This document shows, piece by piece, positions 1-10,655 of a stretch of 64,000 bases of DNA. The DNA comes from Epinephelus fuscoguttatus (lineage: Eukaryota; Chordata; Actinopteri; Perciformes; Serranidae): positions 30,111,643 to 30,175,642 of the forward strand of contig NC_064761.1 in the NCBI RefSeq assembly GCF_011397635.1, given 5' to 3'. The notes below the pieces were generated by a model. It had not been told where the DNA came from and ran no database searches. It saw nothing but the letters and a program-made list of their open reading frames with translations. The position numbers were made by a program, and so were the translations under genes. How positions within the stretch are numbered: the stretch's first letter is position 1; every line of letters begins with the position of its first letter.

Positions 1-29
1 GCAGAGAATTATAATGAACTCCCGGGGTC

Positions 30-74
30 CACACACACACACACACACACACGCACACACACGCACACACACAT
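30..74. repeat. (CA)n microsatellite
   Basis: About 22 CA units with a few G interruptions. Confidence 0.95.
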
Positions 75-1017
75 TTTAAAAGAAAACACATCACTACAAA
101 CAAGTCCAACAGTGGTCTCTTTTGAATGTTCAGATGATTGAAATTTTGCTCTTTCAACAGCATCTGAGGGGATGAACAAAAACAAAACAAAAAAGAGAGA
201 AGATGAAAATTATCTGGTCATCTTTTTGGCTGCATGGTGAAAACCACCTCATACAGTAGCTGTATACCTCCTTACATCCATGTCTGTCCAGACTCATATC
301 TAGCCGTGAGAGTAACGCTTCAAACATGGATGTGGCTGCAAAGAAGCTTCCCTCTGGCAGCACAGGCAATCTATACAATCAGCACAGATTAGTGTCACCA
401 ATTCAGTATCTGACCAGATGTCTCCCCCTCTGCTCCTGAAGTATGGTGCTGAATAATGACCAGAAAAGCATTTCTACAGAGCATCATGATGTCACAGTGA
501 AGTTTTGACCTTTTGGTTTTATAATGTCATCACGTCATTATTTTGTTCTGTTAGACATTTGTGTAAAATTTTGTCATAATTAGCATATGAACTTTTGAGT
601 TATGGCCAAAAACCTTTTTTGTGAGGTCACAGTGACCTTGACCATCAAATCCTAATCAGACGTTTGTGCCAAACTTTAGGAAAATGTCCTCAAAGCCTTC
701 TTGAGATATCACGTTCAAGGTCATTGTAATGCACTGCTCATAAAAGTAATGCACCATAAAAAGTAATTTGTGCATGACCCACATATTTTGGGAAACTGCA
801 ATCATGTGACCAATGCACTCACGGTAGTAAAGAAGGTGGTCTCAATAGGACGCGGGTTGGGGTGGTAGATGGGTCACAAAACACAGGACTTTCCCTAGAA
901 GAATGGTGTTCGGAACCATGTGACCTTTTAGTTATTTTAAGGTACATCATCACCATGTGTTTTTTCCCTAAATCTAACCACGGTAACTTAACTTGCCTAA
1001 CCTCTGTAACTTTATGT

Positions 1018-1927
1018 CAATTGATCTTTCACTAAGCCCCGCCCCTTTGTGATGGAGCCCACACTATAACTAACTGCACTCCCTGAAGAAATATTATCAT
1101 ATTTTTGGGAAAATGAAAGAGTGATTCCAGAGAGAAGCAGACAGAGGGGTCTACAGTCTGTGTTTGAAGGATATATCCAGGATGTCAAACTGACTCAGCA
1201 GCAACAACAGGTTAAAACGACAAAGATAGTTAGAAGCTAAAGCTGAACTATAGGCTACAGATCACAGTGTAAAAGTGAACCACCACATCTCTGCTGATCG
1301 CCACACAAGACAATGAATATAAAGGGAAACTTTGCTGATATTGAACCAGCTGTGTGACATCATAGTGTGTGCAGATGAACAGTGTTTAGCTTCGCCCTCG
1401 TGCCGCTACCAGCACCTGGACCTCTGCCACCAGACAGGCAGGGATCTCCAGGGGAGGTCAAACGTTCATCTGCACACACTGTGATGACACATAGCTGGTT
1501 GAATATCAGCAAAGTTTCCCTGCTTCCCTTCACTGGTTCCTGTACAGCAGGTCAGTCTTTTTTCACTGTTATACTCATTACAAAGCAAAAGCAGCATGTG
1601 TATACATTCAGTAGGCTATAGCTTCAGTAGCTAGCTAGCTAACCCTACACTTTTCAGGGTTTGATTTTGGTTTTGGAACAGGGAAGAAACGTTTATCTTT
1701 TTCCAACCTCTCCAGGTAACGAGTATCATTAATACACGACGTGCCCCAGGCACAACATTTAGCTCCAAATCCACAAAACCAGCCTGAAAATGAAGGAAAT
1801 CTGAAACGATTGCATTAGAGTCAATGGAGCACAGCTGTGTTGTTGTTGAACCCTGGTCTGAGCCGGCCCGATGCTACGTTATGATCAGCCAGTCTGCGTC
1901 CGGGGGTGGGACTTAGCGAGGGGTCAA
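1018..1927. repeat. Foldback-like element with nested inverted repeats
   Basis: The outer arms (CAATTGATCTTTCACTAAGC at the left; inverse near 1905-1930) enclose an inner pair: 1325-1380 and the inverse at 1462-1523, about 57 bp with few mismatches. The region between 500 and 2215 also has fish-repeat phrases such as TGTGACCTTTG and GAGGCATAAT. Confidence 0.6.
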
Positions 1928-2215
1928 TTATGTAACTTTACTTTTAGGATGTAACATCATTGATGGGGCGCTGATTTGTAGGATATCATATAAGCTGATG
2001 TATGAGGATATGTTAAATATTCACAAGAATGAGACAAACGTGAGATCACTGTGACCTTTGCGCACCAAAATCAAATCAGTTAATTTTTTTGTGGACGTTT
2101 GTGCAAAATTTAAATACATTTCTTGAGGTATTACATTAATGAGATGAGACTGACAGACAACTTGAAAACATTATGCCTCCAGCCATAGCTGTTCCCAGTG
2201 CAGAGGCATAATTAG

Positions 2216-3920
2216 TAATGTCCAAATATGAATCTTATTCCTATGAACTAAGCCAGCAGATTTTTAAACAGTAAAATGAAAAATATGGGTTTTTTTTAAC
2301 CAAGCGTTAGATGAGAAGCTCAACACCACTTGATATTCTCATCTAACTCTTAGCATGAATGCTAATAATCACATTTTCCAAAATGTCAAACACTTCCTTC
2401 ACTAACTAAACTTCAGAGACTGTCTGTCTGTGTGGGTGCTCTCTTTCTGATCGACTGAACACATTTTTTATATTTTTATCCTGTGCCACAGCACTGTGGC
2501 AGTGGCGTAAAAGTGCACCTCATTCGCTGTCAAAAATAGAAGGCAACATCTGCAAAGTGAGCCCAATTCGATGGCCCCTTTTTGGGTAGTTAGTGGATAA
2601 TGGGCTTCACCTCTCAGAGAACATTTTTCCAGCAGACTGCACGCTAACCTGGCAGTGTGAAGGGGCCTTTAGCTTTGCATTTAGTTTCATGGCTCATAAT
2701 ATCCACCTTATGCAGCCCCCCCATCTCTCTATATCCCCATCTCTCTGTCTGTCTCTTAAATGCAGCATAGCGTCTTCCTTTACCCCATCCTGCAGTTAGA
2801 ATGCACAAGCACGTCATCAGCCGCCCAGTCTTAGCTGTTGCTTTGTTCCTCACCCCCTGCCATTCAAAGCTTTGCTCGCTTCATCTCAACTGCACGCCAT
2901 TCTCATGCAGGGTAAAATGTCTTCACAGCATCCCCTTGCATATAAACAGGGAAGCCATGTGTGGTACATGACCCCCATCTGACACAATGTGTCATTTAGC
3001 CGATGCGTTTGTGCAGTGCGCTTTATGGTAGCATATGTCTTTTCTGCTTTGAATATAAATGCCCAAACTCTGTCAGTCTTCATTGCAACCACAGTGTAGC
3101 AGAGAACAATATAACGTTTTATCTGCATACATGTCCCGCCTTCAAGTATACTTAATATACACTCTCGCTCCTCAGCAGGGGGTAATGTAAATCATTTATT
3201 TTTCATGCGTCCCCTGTCTGCCTTTGAACAGGAAGAGCTGCAATCAGTGTGTAAATTGCCCAGTAATATGTCTCATTAGATTATTAGCATTGCTTTAAGA
3301 GCAAAGAGGACTGGCAGCGATTTGCTCAGGTTGCTTCCAACACGTGGGCTCCTCGTTGGTGGAGGGAGCGATGGTGCTGAGAGGTTGCATGCCACTCATT
3401 TAAAGAAAATTGGGGGGGAAAACATTTTTCCTGTCCAACAACGGTTTGGACGATTGCGTTCGATTCTAGCTGTATTGTGTTTTTTCTGTAGGTGGTTTGG
3501 ACATAGTTGCTGAAGTGGTCTGTTATTCTGCACAGACACAGGCGCTAGATGGTTTTCTAAGAATCCCATTATATGCGTGCACGTGTCCGATGGCGAACAG
3601 GTTCAAAGCTGGGACACAAAATGAGGAGAAAGGGCAGAGGTGAGTGATTTCGTCGGAGAAACAGAAGTGAAGAGTTTCAGTCTAAACCAATTTCACTATT
3701 TTCTGTTTTCAATATCCTGATGAATTTCAAGGCGCAGCATTGTTCTTGATTTTGGTTTTGAATCCTTAAAATGCTCTGGCTTTGATTTTAATATGAATCT
3801 CAAAGGCAGACTGTTTCTTTGTGAGAAGCACCTTTTCAACTAAAGCTTTGTTAAATTAGATTAGATATCGTCTGACACTTTATGGGAATCATTTCAGTGT
3901 GTCTGTGAATTGTCAAAGTC
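2216..3920. other. No gene seen
   Basis: Several short open frames on both strands, none with a recognisable domain or splice logic. No repeat recognised with confidence. Confidence 0.6.
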
Positions 3921-3924
3921 CAGT

Positions 3925-4920
3925 GTGTTAAGGTTCGGGGGGATTTAGTGGCATCTAGCAGTGAGGATTGCAGATTGCTATCAGCTGAAACATCTTCTGG
4001 TTAGGACTCCTTCACTGTTCAGGAGGTTCAGGAAGTCGAATGATTCACAGAGTTCTCCTCTTCACCAAAGGACCACGTGACTAAAACCAGTTCAATCAAC
4101 AGAGTCTTGTATTTATTAACGTGCACATAAGAATGAAAACCCCCCCCCCCAGCGTCTAGACACTGGTGGTGGTTGAGGTGATGAAGATGAAATGAGAGGA
4201 TGTGGAGAAGATGAATAAGTGCTGATGATCTGGATGAGTAGAGAAATGGGTCTTTGTTTAGTTTGTCCTGGACTCTGGTGGAGGAGGGCATGACAATTCT
4301 GCAGAAAGAGGAAAGGCAAAGTTTGACATGATAACTAAAAGAGTTCACATCCATAGACAGCTGATTAGAGGTAGCAGTGGGAGTGTGAGGGAGAGAATTG
4401 TGAATGGATGAGCACAAAGAAAGTCTACCTGATTGAACTTACACTGAGCTTCATTAAAAACACTGAATAAAGCAGTCTCACGGTACAAATCAGTGTTTCT
4501 CTAATGCTGTTTGACATGTAGCAGACAGGCCGATAGCTCAGCATCTGCTGATGTCTACTCACCTATTTTCTCTGATAACTGTATATATGCTCACCTTATT
4601 TCTGATCCAGATGTTCAGCAGGTTTTTTTTTTATCAGGAGCCAAATTAGCCACAGACATCTCCTGTTCTATAAAAGCAGACAGACAGAATTGGGCTCTCA
4701 TTTATAAACATTGGGTACGCACAAAACAAGGCCTGAAAGATTGCTGAATGTTTTTTGCACACGCCATTTTTGGCTTTTGTCATCACGTACATTTTAGTGT
4801 GGACTGTTTTATATATGAGACCCCAGGTGAATAAAACGGATTAAAACACTAAATGAAGCAGTTTTACGTAACAAATCAGTGTTTTTCCGACACTGTTTGG
4901 CATGTTATAGACAAGCCATG
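3925..4920. repeat. Dispersed repeat cluster
   Basis: ATCTAGCAGTGAGGATTGCAG at 3952-3972 recurs at about 49757-49777. The segment 4200-4450 shares phrases with 47200-47520 (GGAGGGCATGACAATTCTG, CATAGACAGCTGATT-like). AAATCAGTGTTT-centred stretches at 4451-4540 and 4842-4917 are direct repeats, and a third, inverted, is at 8265-8330. No gene. Confidence 0.55.
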
Positions 4921-7900
4921 CACAATGTTTGAATCTATATTTGTATCCTCACATGAAACTCATGAATAAACTTATTCTCACTTTACTTTTATGATGAGAA
5001 ACCAAAGTTTGTACATCTTAGACAAACATCCTGTTTGTGCTCTGCCATTATATTTGGCATTTTATTCTCTAATTCCAGAGCAATTTAGTTTTGTTCTATA
5101 ACGTCACACGCTCACTCAGCTCAAAATGAATGCACACCATTATGATAATAAGAAGCTATATCTATGCAAGGCGTACTCAGTCATGTAATTTCATGAAATG
5201 GCTCCAGGTGGGTTAGTGCGGGTGCAGATGTTGCTGTTTCCCCCTCAGAGCAACTCATAGATCTTTATAATGGAAATGTGTCTAACAAACACCAAGCGCA
5301 TCCTATTGGATGACACTCAGAGAGCTGGTGAGTGGGGGAAACTCTCCAGAGGGAGTGTTTGTGATCCCAGAGGAACAGAGCCTCTGAAGCTTCTTTTCAT
5401 TAAGAGTTGGGTTGCACTTGTGTTCCCCCCAGTGTTTCAGAATGCGATGGAACTAATCTGAATCCAGGACAAGTGTGCATGCGTTATGCCTATCAATAAG
5501 AGGTATGATTTCATTATAGCCGTGTCTACAACCTGTTGTGTTGTCCTCTGTGTGATATTGTTTCTTCTAAAACCAAAGGAAAGTCTTAAATAGCATGGGA
5601 AAATAAAGTGCAAAACATATACAAAATTTCAAGTAATTTTGGAAAGGGAGAGGCATCGTGATGTCATACCTCTTTTTCTACTATTGTCTCGTTTCTGGCT
5701 GCATTTGCTTCTCACTTTATAAAACTCACACACACAAACACACACACACTTCTGTCATTCCTTCTGACATCACATTGTGTCTTAAAAATCCTTGTCACTA
5801 AAGTAAACCATGTGGTCTTAAACGCCCATGCACAGGCTGGAATACAGAGCTTGTGCTTCACTCAATATCTCGTCCATCTGTGATATCTTTTGAGATATTT
5901 TTTTAGAATGGCTGTGTGATTAAAACCGAATTGTTATGTTTCTTTCCAAGTCAGCAGCATAATTAAAGTCTAACTGTAAACTCTACTCTTAATTAATTAA
6001 CATAACCTAATCTTGTCCAACATGCAAGCACATCTCATGCCTAAATAATAAAGATAAAAAAAAACAAGATGCCATATGAAAACAGAGAATGTATGATGCT
6101 AAAGGGTGTAGGTGAATTTAAAGTAAGGAGATAGATAGCCTACTGTACTTCAGTAGTAGCAATCAGGGCTGCAGTGAATAGATTGGAACTTTGAAACTTC
6201 ATTCATAACATTGATATTTGTGACAAAATACGATGACAGACAGTGGAAGCTTCAATTGAAAACCTCAAAAGAAGCTTCAAATGTAAAACATTTTATTCAG
6301 TACAAACCTTGTAGAAAATTAGAAGCGTATGTGATGGTAAAATGTTGTCACACATCGACAAATATTAGAGGTTTTTAATATTTTGTTTTGTCAGCAGCTT
6401 CAGAAAATAAATTTGCTGTTATGTTACACCACGTGAAAGGTTATCCACACAAGATTACTGTGACAATTTCATTACACACAACCTTTGACTTTTCCAAAAC
6501 TTTCAATGATTTTTATTAATTCTATGACTTTTCCAGGCCTGTGATGTGATTGTGGAATTCAATGACTTTCCCAGGTTTTTCATCACTGTGGGAACCCCGA
6601 TTAAAGAAAGTAGATTTCAGTCCATTTTTTATTAATTTTTTAGGATGATGGTGTCTCCAGGATCCAATTTAAAACCTCGATAGAGGCTTCAAATGTAAAA
6701 TATGGCATTCAGTACAAGCCTTTGGCGATACCACATAAGACATTTTGTCAGGAGACACACAGTTACTGTTTGCTGTCAGAGTTAATGAAAATGGACGCTG
6801 CCCGCTGCTCTGACCTTTACATTCAGGAACACTTAAGTTCACCAGCAGCATGGGATAAAAATGAATGATACTTTGATTTATCCCCATTCACACAAGATAA
6901 TCTGTTTTATAGAATGACTTAAGTAAAGTTATGATCTCAGATTTATTGTGCGGACTCCCTCACACTATGAAAGAATAACACGTTATAAATATGGACTGTG
7001 TGATGCTGACTGGAGACTCAGACTACAAAACAGCAGTGGATGTTTTGAACTCTTCTGGCCCGTCTTGCCACTTTGACACTTTGGCATTCCTGTCATCTCG
7101 ACACACTCCACCGCCACTGGACATTTCCCATTCTTCCAAACACAAGTGTTCTATATTCATCTCCATACAGTGCTTCAAAGCTATATCAAGGGATGCTTCC
7201 TTTCAGACAACAATCAAACATGGCACTCCTTCTCTCTCTACAGCTTTTGTCAACATATGGTGTATTAGCAGCAATGTCCAAAAACACATTACATTCATAT
7301 TCTGCATAATTGGCTGACATAACACAAGAATATTTGTGCATTCTTACTGAAGTTATATTATATGAACATATAACCTTTTTTATATGGCAACAGTTTACTG
7401 GCACAGACTGAGTAACAGGTTTGTTAGCACAGTGCATTCACTGTGGCACAGCCAGAAGGATAATTATCAGACAATCCTGTCCTCTCTCTGTGTCTACTTC
7501 CTCCATCCCTCTCCCTACGTGACCCTCAAACATCTATCAGTCCTTTTCTTTCCCAGAAACAAGACGTTCTTATTTGTTTGTAGTCTAAGATAAATGTCAG
7601 TCAAATGCAAATCCGGTTATTCTTGTTTTATTTGGCATCAGGAAATGGAGGGATGAGCAGGGCCAGACGGACAGAGGAATCTGTAAATGGCAATAAATGG
7701 ACGGAGTGCAGAGTTGTTGGGAGGCCAGGACAATCACCGCTGTCCTTAGGGACAACTCATTTAATGAATTTTCTGAGCTTCCCCTCTCTCTGCGCTGCAG
7801 TGAAAGATCATTTCGTTTAATGCCACCGACTGAAATAGGTGCATTTTGCCAAAAGGTTACTGTTTTAGTGGGAAAACGTTTCCTGATAAAGGCATTGTGA

Positions 7901-8144
7901 GTCACTGCCCTTTGAAAATTGACACACACATGAAATGCCTCTTTCATGGAATCACAGACTGAATGGCCGCTGTGTCCTCTGCTTGAATGTCTGTACTACA
8001 GGGCATCTTTTACTCCTCGGGCTGGTGGACAGTATGGAGAAAATCAAATATAGCTACTAAGCAGGTAAAGGCAAATAATAGAGCAGCTAGAACAGTGCGG
8101 TAAATTCAGAAAATTACATCACTTTGCTGTTATGCAGCCTTTAA
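4921..8144. other. No gene seen
   Basis: AT-rich DNA with the direct repeat pair at 6.26/6.67 kb and a short CA-rich stretch near 5730-5750. The open frames at 6991-7593 lack any family motif. Confidence 0.55.
6258..6722 (+). repeat. Pair of direct repeats about 410 bp apart
   Basis: 6258-6310 and 6665-6722 share AAAACCTC, GCTTCAAATGTAAAA and ATTCAGTACAA in the same order. The remainder between them is AT-rich without a gene. Confidence 0.65.
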
Positions 8145-8900
8145 AGGTCCAGTGTGTAGGATTTAGTCAGATATAGTGGCAGAAATTGAATATAATATAA
8201 TAAGTATGTAATAATTCGTCTTGTCCTGAACATCTGGATCTTAAGTCAGCAGAGAAAATAGGTGAGCGCATGTGCTAAACAGCATAGTGAAACACTGATT
8301 TATAACTTGAAACTGCTTTATGCAGTGTTTTTAGTGGTTTTGATCAACTGGTCATTTCAATCAGGAGAGACAGAAGAATGAAGTAAAGATAATATTTAAT
8401 AGGAAATATGAATACATACTGATTAACAGATGATTTGTGCTGATTAAGATTTAACAGAAGTCTTTGGCATTTGACACCAGAGGGAGATATTTTGCGATCG
8501 AGGGAAATCTGAGCGGCAGCAAGATAAATCTGCCCAATGGAGTCCAGACTCTGGTGGTGGTGGTGGCTGATGACTCAGAGGCTGCTGACTGCTGAGGCAG
8601 ACGAGGATGATGAATCTGTAAAGACTGGGTGGTGATGGGGAGGTGGAGAGCGTGCAAGACGTCAGCAAGAAAGAACTATGGCAGAGAAAGAGCCATATTT
8701 AAAATGAGGAGCAGTAAGATGATAGACTGACAGAGATGATGTGCTATTGGCTGATTGTGAAGCAGCTGATGACTCAACTGACAGACCCAGACAATGACAC
8801 CTAGAGACAGCGAGTGAGCATGCAAGGAGTGACTGGCAGGGTGAGAAAGAAATGTACAGCCTGAGCATGAAAAGTTTTGTCTTCCTGATTGAACTTTTGT
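8145..8900. repeat. Dispersed repeat, partial member of the 3.9-kb cluster family
   Basis: It starts AAAGGTCCAGTGTGTAGGATT, a typical end of this repeat group, and contains the inverted AAACACTGATTT segment and TGAACTTTTGTT end. The GATCGAGGGAAATCTGAG phrase recurs at about 48565. Confidence 0.5.
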
Positions 8901-9007
8901 TCTGGAGAGGAAGAGACCTTTGCGGATAATTCAACTCCTCAAACCTCCTCAACAGTGAGCACTGAAGGAATCCTAACTGGGAGAAAATTAAACTGGTTAC
9001 CTACAGT

Positions 9008-10392
9008 AATAGGGTTGGGAATCTCTGTGATAGACAACACAGCTGGTGTGGGTTCAAAATCCTGGGTGAATAGTGTACAGGTGTTTTCATACATATCTAG
9101 ATACATGGGTTACGATATGTTTCAAAAATGATATATTTTTAATACAGAACGATTCAATACGATTCGATACAGTGTAGGAACGATACGATACGTTCCTACA
9201 CGATACGATATTCGATTCGATACGATTCTATGGTTAATATTTGTTGATGTAGATTAATCATACATTATAAAATAAAGAAGCGAATTCTATAAAAGTGACA
9301 TTCTTACAGTATTTTCAAATTTGTAAAAGACCACATCCCCAGGCATTGTTGCTGTATGGCACTGGCAAAAATAAAATAAAAAGACAAACAACAACAAAAT
9401 CACATGTCAAATGTATTTATTTTTAGACATGGACCAAAAAAAGACTTGCTGAATGAACATCATTTTGTTGGATGGGATCAATATAAAAATGAGAAGAAGT
9501 TTTAAACTTTAAGTGAAGTGAACTTTAAGTAAAATTTAAGTGTTTTAAACCTACTTGTTGTGTTGTTTTTATGGTATTGTCTGTTTTTTTGTATGTATCT
9601 TATATGGACTTGAGTCTGGAATAAAGTTTATTATAACGCTGTGCAATATAAACATAGAGCAGAATAAAATAATAACATGCAATGCAGGGGCAGAATCTGA
9701 CATCTCCTGTTAATAGTTGATATCATGGACTGTGATGACTAGCAGTTTATCACTGACAGCATGTCAGACTATTTCTCTGCGTTTGCTACACTAAAAGATA
9801 AATCACTTTTCTATAATACATCAATGATATTTCAATGGAATAAATCACTTATTGACTTATTCATACTTCAAAAACAGCATCAATAAGTGATTAACATAAG
9901 GGGGGATCAAAATAAAATAAATAAATAAAATAAAAATCAACCAGCCACCCTCCTCCTCTGACAAGTAAAGAACAGTCCCTAAAGTGCGCTGAGGTTTGTG
10001 GAAATGTGAACTGCTCCTTTCTCCTCTGACACGTCACATACCTGTGTGCTGCCAGGGCTTGGCTGGTATTTTTGGGCAGTCATTACACCGATGAAGACTT
10101 CTTGGACCTGGAGCCGGGCTTCTCGATCATCCATTATTGTTGTCAGTAATGCCTGCTACAGAGCATGCCGCCGGGCCGGCTCTCGCGTTGTTTTCGAGAT
10201 GCAAACTGTTAAAGCCAGTCAACCGATTGCTAGTCTGGCGATACCCGAATCCATGACTCTGCAATCGATTCATCTAAGGATTCATGGCTGATTTGTATCG
10301 ATTGAGGAGGCTGCTACCGGCGTAGCCGTATCTCTCGCTTGTCAAACCGGATATCCGGTCATATCGGTTAATCGTTCCCAACCCTATTACCT
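9008..10392. mobile_element. DNA transposon relic with 'TAATAGGGTTGGGAA' ends
   Basis: TAATAGGGTTGGGAA at the left and its inverse TTCCCAACCCTATTA at the right bound about 1.4 kb. Inside are arrays of CGATACGAT-like words and a perfect hairpin. No transposase is seen. It ends about 155 bp before the first recognised ghrhr exon. Confidence 0.6.
9173..9200. repeat. Perfect 10-bp-stem hairpin within CGATAC repeats
   Basis: TGTAGGAACG and its reverse complement CGTTCCTACA flank an 8-base loop (ATACGATA). Runs of ACGATTCGATAC-like words lie on both sides. Confidence 0.8.
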
Positions 10393-10549
10393 AATACACT
10401 CTTTAAAACCAGAAAAAACATTTAAGCCATATGACGATATTATGATATCCAAAATCTATGATATGTAGTCTAATATCACACTATAGATGTAATATCAATA
10501 TATTGCCCAACTCTATTTCCTTTCTTTCTTCCTTCTCTCCTGCCTCTAG

Positions 10550-10655
10550 GCTTTGTCGAGCCTGCACCCTGAATGCGAGTACATATATCAGCTGGAGAAA
10601 GAGGAGCGTCACTGCCTTCAGTACATTGCAGAGCAGGGCAACAGAAGCACAGAAG
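10550..10655 (+). CDS. ghrhr: ghrhr ectodomain exon A (first Cys pair region)
   Basis: Acceptor cctctag precedes it and donor GAAG|gtgtgt follows. It starts in phase 0 and ends in phase 1. It encodes the start of the hormone-binding ectodomain with the class B signature HPECEY, a run of charged residues, and a further Cys (HCLQYI). Human GHRHR has HPECDF at the same place. The N-glycosylation sequon NRS lies near its end. The missing upstream exon should supply the start codon and signal peptide and end in phase 0. Confidence 0.85.

Noticed and set aside
6991..7593. Overlapping frames of 69-108 residues
   Set aside because: Low-complexity composition, no recognised motif, no splice sites that join them to anything.
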